This document shows positions 25,402 through 35,935 of a stretch of DNA of 64,000 nucleotides, piece by piece. The notes below the pieces were generated by a model. The model was not told where the DNA came from. It was given only the letters and a program-made list of their open reading frames with translations, and ran no database searches. The DNA comes from Caldilineaceae bacterium (lineage in GTDB: Bacteria > Chloroflexota > Anaerolineae > Caldilineales > Caldilineaceae). Within the stretch, counting starts at the first letter, position 1; every line of letters begins with the position of its first letter. The stretch is from NCBI GenBank assembly GCA_019637695.1, contig JAHBVG010000025.1:1-64000 (forward strand). The letters run 5' to 3'. The position numbers and the translations under genes were made by a program.

Positions 25402-26349
25402 ATGAACTATCGCACACTTGGCCGCACGGGGCTTCAGGTTTCGGCCCTGGCTATGGGAACGGTGGAATTGGGGTTGGATTACGGCATCCGCGCGCCGGGG
25501 CATTATGGCCGCCCGCCAGAGGAAGAGGCGATCCGGCTGGTCCACGCCGCCATTGACGCGGGGATTAACCTGCTCGATACGGCCCGCGCCTATGGGATCA
25601 GTGAAGAGATCTTGGGGCGCGCGCTCAAGGATCGACGGGATCGGGTGGTGCTGGCGACCAAGGTTGTGACCCAACAGGCAGATGGAGCGACGCCGACGGG
25701 CGAGGGCCTGCGCCGCCGGATGCTCGATTCGCTGGATACGAGTTTGCGCGAGTTACAAACCGATTGGGTAGAGATTTGGCAGATCCATAATTTGGATCAG
25801 TCGCTGCTCGATCAGATCGACCTGCTGGCCGCAATCTTCGATGAGGCGCGCGGCGCGGGGAAAGTGCGCTGGGTGGGCGCGTCCACCTACGGCGTCGAGA
25901 TGCCGCTGGCCGCCGTCCGTTCGGGGATCTTCGATATGGTGCAGGTCACCTATTCGGTGTTTGATCAACGGCTGGCGGATGCGGTCTTCCCACTGGCGGC
26001 GGCGCAGGAGGTGGGCGTTCTCGTCCGCTCGGTGCTGTTGCAGGGCGTTCTCACCGAACGAGCGGATCATCTGCCCGATCATTTGGAGCCGCTGCGCGCC
26101 CGCTCGCGCCGCTTCCGCCAGATCGTGGCCGAGAACGCCATCGGCCTTTCCCCGGCCCAGGTTGCGCTGGCCTTTGCGCTGGCCCATCCTCACATCAGCG
26201 CCGCCCTCATGGGCGTGCGCACCCTGACCGAGTTGACCGAAAATCTACAGGCCGTCGAAGCCACGCTCCCCGCCGAACTGCTCGATCAACTCTATCCCCT
26301 GCGCATGCACGACGCTGATCTGCTCAACCCCGGTACGTGGCGGCATTGA
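25402..26349 (+). CDS. Aldo/keto reductase
   Basis: 315 aa. Start ATG follows an AGGAGG box. It begins NYRTLGRTGLQVSALAMGT and contains the catalytic tetrad Asp59, Tyr64 (NLLDTARAYG), Lys87 (VVLATKV) and His129 (EIWQIHNLD). The NADPH-binding C-terminal region is present (GLSPAQVALAFALAHPHISA, LMGVRTLTELTEN). It reduces an aldehyde or oxidises a sugar; the cluster suggests carbohydrate or hydroxy-acid metabolism. Confidence 0.93.
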   Translation: MNYRTLGRTGLQVSALAMGTVELGLDYGIRAPGHYGRPPEEEAIRLVHAAIDAGINLLDTARAYGISEEILGRALKDRRDRVVLATKVVTQQADGATPTGEGLRRRMLDSLDTSLRELQTDWVEIWQIHNLDQSLLDQIDLLAAIFDEARGAGKVRWVGASTYGVEMPLAAVRSGIFDMVQVTYSVFDQRLADAVFPLAAAQEVGVLVRSVLLQGVLTERADHLPDHLEPLRARSRRFRQIVAENAIGLSPAQVALAFALAHPHISAALMGVRTLTELTENLQAVEATLPAELLDQLYPLRMHDADLLNPGTWRH

Positions 26350-26414
26350 TCCGCTGTCAAGCGGATGGGACGCCCTACGGCAGAAAGGCATAATAGCCCA
26401 ACGGTTCGTTTGAC

Positions 26415-26456
26415 GCGTAGTGCGTCTACAAGTCTACGCACTACGCACTACGCTGG
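26415..26456. repeat. GCGTAGT heptamer palindrome
   Basis: GCGTAGTGCGT and its complement ACGCACTACGC are separated by a short spacer, with an extra repeat unit on the right. It lies between the convergent aldo/keto reductase and CHAT genes and has the same heptamer as 11155-11170 and 22857-22870. Confidence 0.65.
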
Positions 26457-26498
26457 AAACCATTGAGTTTTTGAGCCGCGATGGACTACATGGTCTGC

Positions 26499-29400
26499 TC
26501 ACCCCGGCAGATTCTGCACAATCGTCTGCCACACCTCGGCGTGGATGCCGCTGAGATCGCGGCCCAGTCCCCGCGGATCGCCGTCCGCGGCCAGCAGGTC
26601 GAGGAGGGCGTCGACGAGGGCGACGGTCTCGCTGTCGCCGCGGGGGATAAGATGGTTGCGCAGTTGCACCAGTTGGGCCTGCCAATCGCCCCGTTGCGCC
26701 GCCGCCGGCCCCAGGACGGCGAGGGTGTTGTTCGCCAGGGTTTGCAGCAGTTGCAGGTCCACATCGCCGGCGGCCAGTTGACGCTGGATGGCCTGCCAGA
26801 TCTGGGCGTAGACGCCGGGCAGTTCGCGGCCAAGCTGCGCCGGATCGCCGCCGAAGAGCGCCATTTCGATGACCGCAAAGAGCGACCGCGCGCCAGCATC
26901 ATCGACCTGGGCCTTGAGCGCCTGTAGATGCAGGGCCAGCGCCATCTTCTCCTGAGGGCTGCCGCGCAGCGCCGCCACTGTGCGTGGGATCAGATCGAGA
27001 TCGAAGGGGAGATCGGGCGATTCGCGCTGATCGTCGTCGCTGGCTTCGAGACGGGCAAAGGCGGCGGCGATGCCCTCTTCTCGGCAGGCTTCGAGCAAAT
27101 CGAGGTGGGTTTGCAGGATTTGCACGGCGCGTGCGTCGTTCTGGCTGCGGGCTTGTTCAATGTTCTGGTGGAAGATCTCCAAGACTTCGGGGCGGAAGAG
27201 CAGATCTTGTTCTGTTTCGACCACTGTACGGGTCGCCGCCCAATCGGATGCATTCACAAAGGCGCGGATGGCGGATAGGATCGGTTGATTGGCGCTGTTG
27301 CCGCCGTTACCGCCCCCCGTGGCGTCGATAGGGCGCAGCCAATCGGGCTGGGGATCGGCCACGGCCGCGGCCCAGGCGGCGTCGAACCGGGCGCTGCCCA
27401 ACGCCTCTTTGATCTGCCCCAACAGCCCTTGCATGGTCTGCGCATCGGCGCGGTAGCCGTGCTGGGCCAGCGTGGTGTAGGCTTGCCATGCCATCGCCAC
27501 CCCGCGCGCCAACTCGCCTTGCTGGATCAACAATTGGCTGAAATTGGCGCGGGTGACGGCGATTGAGCGCACCTCGCCCAGTTCCTCAGAGGTGCGCAGC
27601 GATTGTTGGTAGAGCGCCATCGCCTCTTGCGGTCTCCCCATCTGCACAAGCAGGGCGGCCATGGCGTTCTGGGTGACGGCGATTTCTCGCACCTCGCCCA
27701 GTTCCTCTTTGGTGCGCAGCGATTGGGTCAACAGATCCAGGGCGCGTTTTGGTTGGCCCAGCCGCCGATATGGCTTTTCTAGATGGTAGGCCAGGTTGCT
27801 CTGCTGTGCGGGCGGCAGGTGAGCCAGCGCTGCGTCCAGGTCGGGCAGGCTCTGCTGCACCAGTGTGCGGATGCGGGCGTCGCTGTCGTAGCCCTGTGGT
27901 TGCCACGCTTCTTGCGCCAACGCCAGATAGGCCAGACCATGGCGCAGGCGCATCTCGTCGCTGGGCGGCGGCAGTTTGGCCTGTACATACCAGCGCAACA
28001 TGGGGTGCAAGGCCAGCCGCGCCAACTTCCCTGTGGCAAAGTTGTGTTGCGCCGGGTCGTGGACCTCGCTGAGCAGGCCCAGGCGGCGGAGGGAGATGAG
28101 TAATGCGTAATGAGTGTCCATCTTCGCCTGCCCCTGGCCCCCGACCCTCCGCCCCTCGCTCCCCGCCACAAATTCGGACAGAAACGGCGTGCGGAAGAGG
28201 CTGACGGCGCGCAGCAGATCGATCTGGTTGGGGTCGAGACGGTCGACGCTGTAGGCCATACAGGCGTAGAGCGTGGCCTGACGTTGTGGGTCTTCGAGGC
28301 TGGTGGGCGTCTCCTGTTCGGCCCTGTGCAGGGCGCTCTCGATCTCTTCCAGAAAGGCGGCCAGCGTGCCGTCGCTCTGGGCGAACTGGCCGGCCAGCAG
28401 GCGGATGGCCAGCGGGTGGCCGTCGACGCGTTGGCTGAGGCGGCGGGCGTCCTCAAAGGGGGCGCGCCCGGCCAGCGAACGGTCGCTGTCGGTGTCGAGC
28501 AGGGCCAGAAAGAGCTGCGCGCCGTGGTCGAGCGCCATGCCCTCAAGATCGATGACGGCGAAGTTGCCCCAGGCCGCCGGCGGCAGAATGCGGCTGGTCA
28601 CCAGCAGCGCTCCCTGGCCCTGGGGCAGCGTGCTCAGAAAGTGGGCCAGCCGTCTGGCTTCGGGGTCGTCCCGTTTCAGCGCGTCCAGCACCGTCTCCAG
28701 GTTGTCAAGGTAGAGGAGCGCCGGGATCTGGGTGCGCGCCTGGGTAATGGCGGTTTGCAGATCGGCGTCGCGTGGATAGTGGGCCGGGTCCAGCCCGTAG
28801 AAACGGGCCAGACGGTTCAACAGATCGGGGAAGAAGCGGTCCGTCTCCGCCACAGCGCCGGCGTCCTGCGCCGCGCGCTGGTTGCGGCCAAAGGCTTCAA
28901 ACGAGAGGGCCAATCCCCGATCCTGGGTGAGCCAGGCGGCGCGTTCGGCGGCCTCGCGGGCCAGCGCCGTCTTGCCCATGCCACCCAGCCCGTGGATCAC
29001 CACAAATTGATTGGTGGTGGGTTCTTGCAATCCGCGCAGCACCGCCGCCATCTGCTCGCTGCGCCCGGTAAAGTGCGGTGTACGGTTGATGGCGGCCATC
29101 TCCCAGCGCGCGGTCTGCGGCGAAGGCTGAACCTGTGGCCGTCCTGGGGCGAGGACGAGGCCGGGCAGCGGCTCGGCGCAACTAGTGTAGAGGACGGGCA
29201 ACCCGGCCAGCCAATCGGGATTGCGCAGATCCGGGCTGCGTCCCAGTTCCAGGCGCGCACGGCGCACGGCCTCTTCTACGCTGCGCCCGTTGAGCAGGTG
29301 ATCATAGAGCGCGGCGCTCAATTTGCGCGCCGCGGCGTCGGGGATGGCGGCGGCCATGCCCAGGGCGTAGGCTACCCCCTGGTTCACCAATCCCCGCGCA

Positions 29401-30047
29401 ATGTCGCCGAAATCGGTCCACCCCTGGCCGGCGTCGGCAGAGAGGCAACTGTTGAGCAGCACCAGCAGCACGCGGTCGTCCAATTCGGCGGCCAGCGCCT
29501 CGGCGCGGTGGCCTCTCCCCTGGCCGTAGCCGTCCTCAAATTCGAGGACGGCGCGTCCATTGTGGCTGCTGCTGTGGCCCATAAAGTGGACGATCTTGTG
29601 GGCGTTGGCCTGCAGGGCGCGGCTGGCGGCGTCGAGGCTGGGCGGGCGCACGCGCGTCAGCGTCAAGGCGCGGCCGGCCTGATCCACGGCGCGGCGCACC
29701 CCCTGCCACTCGTCCTCCACCATCAGGCGTACATTGCCGTCGCTGGGGTCCGGCGCAATCGCCACGATCTGCAAGGGCAGGTTTGCGCCCCGCAGATCCC
29801 TGGCGTGCAGATGGTAGGCGGCGCGCACGAGATGCACCCGTCCTGCCAGCAGCGCGCCGGGATCGTCGGCGTCGTCGGGGTCTGCGGGCGGCAGGCGTAG
29901 ATATTCCCAGCCGATGCCGGCCACGCCGCTATCCGCGATGACGAGGAGTAGACGGCTGTTGGCGGGCAGCGCGGACAGCGTCGCCGCCAGATCACTGCCG
30001 CCGAAGGCAGCGTCAAAGAGAGTGCGTCCATAGCCGCGTGGGTTCAT
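26499..30047 (-). CDS. CHAT protease-like protein with NB-ARC ATPase and TPR repeats
   Basis: 1182 aa. Residues 1-300 form a CHAT (caspase-like) domain with the catalytic dyad His158 (HFMGHSSSHNG) and Cys201 (LLNSCLSADAG). An STAND/NB-ARC ATPase follows: Walker A GLGGMGKT (353-360), then LLYLDNLETVLD. TPR-like repeats follow from about 700 (RALDLLTQSLRTKEELGEVREIA) and then helical segments. This resembles inflammasome-like STAND proteases in which TPR sensing triggers proteolysis, often linked to defence. The coding frame appears to continue about 17 codons upstream of the ATG as far as a repeat-bounded stop, so the N-terminus may be truncated. Confidence 0.88.
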   Translation of the reverse strand: MNPRGYGRTLFDAAFGGSDLAATLSALPANSRLLLVIADSGVAGIGWEYLRLPPADPDDADDPGALLAGRVHLVRAAYHLHARDLRGANLPLQIVAIAPDPSDGNVRLMVEDEWQGVRRAVDQAGRALTLTRVRPPSLDAASRALQANAHKIVHFMGHSSSHNGRAVLEFEDGYGQGRGHRAEALAAELDDRVLLVLLNSCLSADAGQGWTDFGDIARGLVNQGVAYALGMAAAIPDAAARKLSAALYDHLLNGRSVEEAVRRARLELGRSPDLRNPDWLAGLPVLYTSCAEPLPGLVLAPGRPQVQPSPQTARWEMAAINRTPHFTGRSEQMAAVLRGLQEPTTNQFVVIHGLGGMGKTALAREAAERAAWLTQDRGLALSFEAFGRNQRAAQDAGAVAETDRFFPDLLNRLARFYGLDPAHYPRDADLQTAITQARTQIPALLYLDNLETVLDALKRDDPEARRLAHFLSTLPQGQGALLVTSRILPPAAWGNFAVIDLEGMALDHGAQLFLALLDTDSDRSLAGRAPFEDARRLSQRVDGHPLAIRLLAGQFAQSDGTLAAFLEEIESALHRAEQETPTSLEDPQRQATLYACMAYSVDRLDPNQIDLLRAVSLFRTPFLSEFVAGSEGRRVGGQGQAKMDTHYALLISLRRLGLLSEVHDPAQHNFATGKLARLALHPMLRWYVQAKLPPPSDEMRLRHGLAYLALAQEAWQPQGYDSDARIRTLVQQSLPDLDAALAHLPPAQQSNLAYHLEKPYRRLGQPKRALDLLTQSLRTKEELGEVREIAVTQNAMAALLVQMGRPQEAMALYQQSLRTSEELGEVRSIAVTRANFSQLLIQQGELARGVAMAWQAYTTLAQHGYRADAQTMQGLLGQIKEALGSARFDAAWAAAVADPQPDWLRPIDATGGGNGGNSANQPILSAIRAFVNASDWAATRTVVETEQDLLFRPEVLEIFHQNIEQARSQNDARAVQILQTHLDLLEACREEGIAAAFARLEASDDDQRESPDLPFDLDLIPRTVAALRGSPQEKMALALHLQALKAQVDDAGARSLFAVIEMALFGGDPAQLGRELPGVYAQIWQAIQRQLAAGDVDLQLLQTLANNTLAVLGPAAAQRGDWQAQLVQLRNHLIPRGDSETVALVDALLDLLAADGDPRGLGRDLSGIHAEVWQTIVQNLPG

Positions 30048-30097
30048 GCGTGCGGCGCTCTTGTCGGCAAAGGGGACCAGCGCGCCGTAGCCAACGC

Positions 30098-30167
30098 ATT
30101 AGGCGATTCTGGGATTTCCGATCCACAATGCGACCCCCAATCTCCAATCTCTACTCTCCAAACTCTA
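30098..30167. repeat. Heptamer repeat remnants upstream of the CHAT gene
   Basis: The sequence from TTAGGCGATTCTGGGATTT through runs of CCAATCTCCAATCTC and ACTCTCC/ACTCTAC-like units belongs to the heptamer repeat class. Its left edge coincides with the point where the CHAT reading frame upstream of the ATG meets a stop (30099-30101). Confidence 0.55.
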
Positions 30168-30968
30168 CTACTCAATCACAATTCCATCAAGATCCTGCGC
30201 CGGTTCGGGATATTGGAGATCCAGCCCTTCCAACGCCTCGACAATCACGGTGGACACAACCAGATTGCGGTACCATTTCTTGTCCGCGGGGACGATGGTC
30301 CAGGGCGCCCACTCGGTACTCGTGCGGCTGAGGACCGCTTCATAGGCGGCGATATAGTCGGGCCAGCGTTTGCGCTCGCCTAAGTCGGCCACGTTGAACT
30401 TCCAATGTTTGCTGGGATCATCCAACCGGGCTTGGAGCCGCTTCTTCTGCTCTTTGGGGCTGATGTGCAGGAAGAATTTGAGGATCGTCGTCCCTTCCTC
30501 GACCAGCATCTTCTCGAAGGCGTTAATGTGATCATAGCGGCGTTCCCAGACGGAACGGGGCACCAGATCATGGACGCGCACAATCAACACATCCTCATAG
30601 TGGCTACGGTTAAAGATGACGATTTCGCCGTTGGCCGGCGTGTGTTGATGGACGCGCCAGAGATAGTCGTGGGCGAGTTCGATAGGCGTAGGCGTCTTGA
30701 AAGAGATCACCTTCACCCCTTGAGGGTTGACGCCGTTGAAGACGTGGCGGATCGCGCCATCCTTACCGCCAGTGTCCATCGCCTGGAGTATAATCAACAC
30801 TTTGTGTTTGGCCTGGGCGTAGAGCGTCTCTTGGAGGGTTTCGAGACGTTGGTTGAGCTGGGCAAAGCGATCCTTGCCCTCTGACTTGTCCTCCGCGGCG
30901 TCTGTATCTGACGGATCCCACTCGGCCAACTTGATCGCACTCCCCGGCGCAACTTTATACTGATGCAT
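30168..30968 (-). CDS. ppk2: Polyphosphate kinase 2 family protein
   Basis: 266 aa. The start MHQYKVAPG has GAGGAA seven bases upstream; the longer frame lacks this. Walker A is AMDTGGKDG (63-71) and the second signature FNRSHYEDV lies near 119-127. RVHDLVPRSVWERRYDHINAFEKM and KWYRNLVVSTVI complete the PPK2 P-loop kinase core. It transfers phosphate between polyphosphate and nucleotides (a single-domain PPK2, possibly the AMP- or NDP-phosphorylating class; not decidable here). A CYTH-CHAD protein, another polyphosphate-linked family, is encoded at 39-40.7 kb. Confidence 0.93.
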   Translation of the reverse strand: MHQYKVAPGSAIKLAEWDPSDTDAAEDKSEGKDRFAQLNQRLETLQETLYAQAKHKVLIILQAMDTGGKDGAIRHVFNGVNPQGVKVISFKTPTPIELAHDYLWRVHQHTPANGEIVIFNRSHYEDVLIVRVHDLVPRSVWERRYDHINAFEKMLVEEGTTILKFFLHISPKEQKKRLQARLDDPSKHWKFNVADLGERKRWPDYIAAYEAVLSRTSTEWAPWTIVPADKKWYRNLVVSTVIVEALEGLDLQYPEPAQDLDGIVIE

Positions 30969-31068
30969 AGAAATTCCTCTTTTCGACAACAACTTTGGCG
31001 GGACAACGTTACAGGATGGCTGACAGTGTAACCCCGATCCACAAGCTCCACAAGCGGATCATTTGGAC

Positions 31069-31105
31069 GCGAAAGGACGACGGCAACTCGCCGTCGTCCT
31101 TTCGC
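31069..31105. terminator. Strong hairpin between the FAS1 and PPK2 genes
   Basis: The arms GCGAAAGGACGACGGC (31069-31084) and 31090-31105 pair perfectly over 16 bp with a 5-nt loop. It lies 41 bp after the FAS1 gene (minus strand). There is no long T-tract on either side, so termination is likely but not certain to be intrinsic. Confidence 0.55.
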
Positions 31106-31145
31106 AATCTATAGGAACTATCCTCGTTGGGACAGGCTGAACCGA

Positions 31146-32177
<1,032 letters not shown>

Positions 32178-32535
32178 TGTGAAGCTCCTTTTTCCTAAAC
32201 TTAAGCAGGTTGATGGTTGGAATACGCACACAATCATAGGGTTTGAACATCAATTTGTGTTCAATTACGTTTCAATATCTGTTCAAATACTTTACATCAT
32301 CACAATATCACAGTCTTCCGTTTGATAAGTGACATTGATTCCATTTGTCTCCATCTTGAACAATATTTGCACATATAATTTCAAATTCAGATCTTCCCCT
32401 ATTTCTATGGGTTTGTCCACCTCGCCCAATGGAACAGTAGCCGCCTTACCCTATACCCACCTACGCGCTGGGCTGCTATAACAAAGCAGATAGGATAATC
32501 AAGGCCCTGATTCCCCAAAGAAAGTGAGTCAAACA
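32178..32535. other. AT-rich divergent intergenic region
   Basis: No gene seen. It carries the promoters of the FAS1 lipoprotein (minus) and the secreted protein (plus). It is markedly more AT-rich than its neighbours and contains four phased direct repeats, listed separately. Confidence 0.6.
32233..32286 (-). promoter_or_regulatory. Four TTGAA-type direct repeats at 11-bp spacing plus -10 box
   Basis: On the minus strand the units TTGAAC, TTGAAA, TTGAAC and TTGATG begin at 32286, 32275, 32264 and 32253, exactly 11 bp apart. A -10-like TATGAT follows at 32238-32233. Read on the plus strand the units are GTTCAA-like. Eleven-bp direct repeats are the hallmark of PhoB/PhoP-type response-regulator boxes, so phosphate- or stress-dependent control of the FAS1 gene is suggested. 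Confidence 0.5.
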
Positions 32536-33759
32536 ATGGCAAAAAATAGGCTGGACGAATCCTCGATTTTGGAGGAAAATAGAGATGATTCCACTCGGAA
32601 TGGATGGCGACAGGATTCCGAGCAGCGCCCGGCGATAGGACGTATTCCCTTTTACCTCGTTCTATTTTGTGGGCTGTTGAGTATTGGATTTCTGCCTGCC
32701 ACCCCTGGTCTCACAGCGCAAACTTCCTCAACAATTCCCAACAAACCGATCGGAGCGACCATGTTGATCAATGGTGGTTTTGAATGCAGTGAGGGGACTT
32801 ATCAGTTAGACGCGCCCCAGGGCGGGCAGATGAGCATTCACGAAGGCTGGACTGTCAATTTTTTGCACGGGACGCCCTGGGTTTATAGCGCCAATATGCA
32901 ATATAACGGCGGACCCTGCGGCGGACCCGCTCATGTCGAAAAGATCGAAGGCGGGGATAGCCTCGCCATCTTTGCCCACGATCTAGAATGGACCGATCAG
33001 CCGGGCAAGCCTTTCGATGTGGCGCTCTATCAACAGGTTGCCGCCATACCTGAGATGGCCTATAGCCTCAGCGCGTGGATGCTATCCCTGTGTGGCGGCA
33101 GCACCATGCCCAATGATTGTCCAGATGGGTACTATATGGCGAAAATGCTTGGCATCGATCCGACTGGGGGCATCGATCCCAATGCCAGCACGGTGATTTG
33201 GGTGGAAGATCGACGCAACTTTGTCGAGGATGGGCAGCGAGTCGGCTGGATCAACTTGCGTCTAGCGGCAATGGCCGAAGCAGAGATGATCACTGTCTTT
33301 GCGCGCATCAACAGTCCCTTCCAATGGCATGGCAACCACGCCTTTGTGGATGCGTTTAGCCTGGTGGAAGCGCCAGAGGCTCAATTCCTGCCTTTGCCCG
33401 AAGTCGTAGAGGATCACAGCGTCGAGATCTGTTGGCAGGGAGCGCAAAGCCAACGGATCGAGTTGATCCCCGCGGGCCTTTATACGCTGAATTTCGACAT
33501 TGAGTACCGGATCGGGGAAGACGGCGACTGGCAGCCCTGGCTCACCGAGCAACCTGCTGGCAAGGCGCTCTTCACCGCCCAACAGGTCAACACGCCTCAC
33601 TTTTTCCGCGTTCGTCCCCGCGCTGAACAACCTGCCGATGGACCAGCAGGCGCATGGCCGAATCATCGCTATCCTGGCGTTTGGGCTGAATCGCACGCCG
33701 TGACCTTCGACAAGGAAGCGCCTGACTTCAAAGTCTTCATCCCTAATGTTTTGCGGTAG
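32536..33759 (+). CDS. Secreted protein of unknown function with VFIPNVLR tail
   Basis: 407 aa. A GTG four codons upstream is an alternative start. The N-terminal 45 residues are charged, then a hydrophobic export segment lies at about 35-57 (FYLVLFCGLLSIGFLPATPGL). The mature part opens like a carbohydrate-binding or DUF642-type module (MLINGGFECSEGTYQLD...), with paired Cys in NGGPCGG and LCGGSTMPNDCP, then a fibronectin-like segment (VEICWQGAQSQRIEL...RVRPRAEQ). It ends FKVFIPNVLR. No catalytic motif was recognised; a surface or extracellular binding role is inferred. Confidence 0.75.
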   Translation: MAKNRLDESSILEENRDDSTRNGWRQDSEQRPAIGRIPFYLVLFCGLLSIGFLPATPGLTAQTSSTIPNKPIGATMLINGGFECSEGTYQLDAPQGGQMSIHEGWTVNFLHGTPWVYSANMQYNGGPCGGPAHVEKIEGGDSLAIFAHDLEWTDQPGKPFDVALYQQVAAIPEMAYSLSAWMLSLCGGSTMPNDCPDGYYMAKMLGIDPTGGIDPNASTVIWVEDRRNFVEDGQRVGWINLRLAAMAEAEMITVFARINSPFQWHGNHAFVDAFSLVEAPEAQFLPLPEVVEDHSVEICWQGAQSQRIELIPAGLYTLNFDIEYRIGEDGDWQPWLTEQPAGKALFTAQQVNTPHFFRVRPRAEQPADGPAGAWPNHRYPGVWAESHAVTFDKEAPDFKVFIPNVLR

Positions 33760-33789
33760 AGATTGGGGATCCGAACGCTGCGGTCGGCG

Positions 33790-33830
33790 GAGACTGGGGA
33801 CTGGGGACTGGGGACTGGGGACGCATTGTC
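33790..33830. repeat. GGGGACT heptamer tandem repeat
   Basis: Four units of the heptamer ggggact/ggagact occur immediately after the secreted-protein gene. It has the same consensus as one arm of the repeats at 51057-51130, and resembles the CCCCA(A/G)T heptamers known in cyanobacteria. Confidence 0.7.
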
Positions 33831-33903
33831 GCCTACCAGATGCGACCTGCAAACCTGCAACCTGTCCCTCATCCCCTCCCCTTGTCACCTTTCCTCCTCC
33901 TCT

Positions 33904-33932
33904 TTGCGCCCTGCTGCGTTCGTTGGTACAAT
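33904..33932 (+). promoter_or_regulatory. Promoter of the yggS-proC-yggT operon
   Basis: TTGCGC (33904-33909), 17-bp spacer, TACAAT (33927-33932). Transcription would start near 33939, about 40 nt before the yggS ATG at 33978. Confidence 0.5.
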
Positions 33933-33977
33933 CGGGGCTGCACACGCTAGATTCACTTTCTTCCAACGAACGCCAGA

Positions 33978-34721
33978 ATGCATCAACCAACCGATCCCAA
34001 TACCAACACCGAGACGCTAAGCGACGCCCTCCAATCTGTACGGGCGCGTATAGACGCGGCGGCAACGCGCGCAGGACGCGATCCGGCGGAGATCACGTTG
34101 GTCGCTGTAAGCAAGACGAAATCTATCGATCTGATCGCAGAGGCGGCGACAGCCGGGCAAGTCGATTTTGGCGAAAACCGGCTGGAAGAACTGTGGGAAA
34201 AGGTGGAACTTGCCCGTCAGCGCGGGTTGGATGGCATCCGCTGGCATATGATCGGTACGATCCAAAGTCGCAAGACGGCGGATTGCATTGGCCCTTTTAC
34301 CCTCATCCATTCAGTGGATCGGCTTAAGATCGCGCAGCGGCTCAACCGTGAGGCGAATGCAGCCGCGCAAATTCTGCCCATTTTGCTGGAGATCAACGTC
34401 AGCGGCGAAGAGAGTAAGCATGGATTCACGCCTGTGCAACTGCTGGCAGCCATGCCCCAGTTGTTGACCTTCACATCGCTCCGCTATGAAGGTCTGATGA
34501 CAATGGCGCCCCTTGTCGATGACCCCGAAACCGTGCGGCCCGTCTTTCGCAACCTGCGCCAGCTTCTTGAGCAACTGCGCAGCGACTATCCTCCCGCCCA
34601 ATATGAACAGGTTCGCTGGCGTCATCTCTCCATGGGCATGACCAGTGATTTTGAGGTCGCCATCGAGGAAGGCGCGACCCTGGTCCGCATTGGCACCGCC
34701 ATCTTTGGAAAGCGAGAATGA
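33978..34721 (+). CDS. yggS: YggS/PROSC-family PLP-binding protein
   Basis: 247 aa, the usual length for the family. The PLP-lysine motif VAVSKTKS (Lys46) and [40 protein letters not shown] and [26 protein letters not shown] are all conserved signatures, ending in the phosphate-binding FG. The protein regulates PLP and amino/keto-acid homeostasis rather than catalysing a known reaction. It overlaps proC by 4 bp (ATGA). Confidence 0.96.
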   Translation: MHQPTDPNTNTETLSDALQSVRARIDAAATRAGRDPAEITLVAVSKTKSIDLIAEAATAGQVDFGENRLEELWEKVELARQRGLDGIRWHMIGTIQSRKTADCIGPFTLIHSVDRLKIAQRLNREANAAAQILPILLEINVSGEESKHGFTPVQLLAAMPQLLTFTSLRYEGLMTMAPLVDDPETVRPVFRNLRQLLEQLRSDYPPAQYEQVRWRHLSMGMTSDFEVAIEEGATLVRIGTAIFGKRE

Positions 34722-35551
34722 ACCCTATGCAATTGGATGGAAAGATAGCCTTTATCGGCGGCGGCGCCATGGCCGAGGCGATCCTCAAACGGCTCATTGC
34801 GGAAGCGGTTGTGCAGCGGCAGCAGGTCCACGTTTCTGAGCCGGTGACGGCGCGACGCGATTATCTGGCCGGAACATATGGCGTTACCGTGGTGGATCGA
34901 AACCCGCTAGCCGTTGAGGACGCGCGGACGGTAATCCTGGCCGTGAAGCCCCAGGTTCTCGACAAAGTGACGCCTGAATTGCATGGACGCCTGCTGCCCG
35001 ATGCCTTGGTGATCAGTATAATGGCTGGGGTGCGCATCAGCACCCTGCGCGCTGGGCTAAATCACGAATGCATTGTTCGATCCATGCCCAACACGCCTGC
35101 CCAGGTAGGCGCTGGCATGACTGTGTGGACGGCGACCGCGGCCACCACTGCGGCGGACAAAGAGAACGCCCAAACCATCCTGGCGGCGATGGGCGACGCC
35201 TTCTTTGTGGCCGAAGAACACTACATCGATATGGCGACTGGGCTGAGTGGATCGGGGCCAGCCTTTGTTTTCCTCATTGTCGAGGCGATGATCGATGCTG
35301 GCGTCCACATTGGCTTTAGCCGCGCCCAGGCCGAACGGATGGCGATTCAGACCATTGAGGGCAGTTTGGCGCTCATGCGGGAGAGCGGAAGCCACCCGGC
35401 GGTGCTGCGCAATCTTGTCACTAGCCCGGCAGGCACCACCGCCGCGGGGACATTGGTATTGGAACGCAATGGTCTGCGCGCGACGCTGATCGAAGCTGTC
35501 AGCGCGGCCTATTTGCGCAGCAAAGAGCTGGGCGATCTCAGCGAACAATAA
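34718..35551 (+). CDS. proC: Pyrroline-5-carboxylate reductase
   Basis: 277 aa. The NAD(P)-binding motif is [11 protein letters not shown] near the N-terminus. [40 protein letters not shown], the [24 protein letters not shown] substrate loop and [17 protein letters not shown] match the ProC family. It catalyses the last step of proline synthesis. It overlaps yggS by the ATGA junction and precedes yggT, a common bacterial gene order. Confidence 0.96.
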   Translation: MNPMQLDGKIAFIGGGAMAEAILKRLIAEAVVQRQQVHVSEPVTARRDYLAGTYGVTVVDRNPLAVEDARTVILAVKPQVLDKVTPELHGRLLPDALVISIMAGVRISTLRAGLNHECIVRSMPNTPAQVGAGMTVWTATAATTAADKENAQTILAAMGDAFFVAEEHYIDMATGLSGSGPAFVFLIVEAMIDAGVHIGFSRAQAERMAIQTIEGSLALMRESGSHPAVLRNLVTSPAGTTAAGTLVLERNGLRATLIEAVSAAYLRSKELGDLSEQ

Positions 35552-35626
35552 CAGCGGTGGGCCTCCGCGTCCATCGATGATGATTTTTGTAGAACATTCC
35601 TTCATGTAGAAAGAGAAGAGGTTAGC

Positions 35627-35878
35627 GTGCTCAGCAATCTTGTGGCAGGTTTAATTGAAATCTATATCTTTGTATTACTCGCTCGTATTTTGGTGACCTG
35701 GATTCCGAACCTAGATCCAAGCAATCCGATTATTCAGATGCTCTTCCAAATTACGGACCCTGTGCTTGAGCCGGCCCGCAAGTTGATCCCACCGATTGGC
35801 ATGATCGATATTTCCCCGATTATCGTCTTCATCGCCCTTCAATTCATTGCCGGGATCGTCAGACAATTGCCATTCTAG
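35627..35878 (+). CDS. yggT: YggT-family membrane protein
   Basis: 83 aa, GTG start. Two hydrophobic segments (LIEIYIFVLLARILVTWI and DISPIIVFIALQFIAGIV) flank PNLDPSNPIIQMLFQITDPVLEPARKLIPP, the YggT signature. It is an integral membrane protein implicated in osmotic tolerance or division-site organisation in other bacteria. Third gene of the yggS-proC-yggT set. Confidence 0.93.
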   Translation: MLSNLVAGLIEIYIFVLLARILVTWIPNLDPSNPIIQMLFQITDPVLEPARKLIPPIGMIDISPIIVFIALQFIAGIVRQLPF

Positions 35879-35935
35879 AGGAGATCTGGCGAAAGAAGCA
35901 GATTCTTCACCGAAAAACGGAAAGTGGACAAGCCC

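Noticed and set aside
28110..29900. Long plus-strand open frame (596 codons) opposite the CHAT-NB-ARC gene
   Set aside because: It is antisense to a protein with clear CHAT and P-loop motifs. The translation is Gly/Gln/Arg/Val-rich with no recognisable domain and arises from the GC-rich codon pattern.
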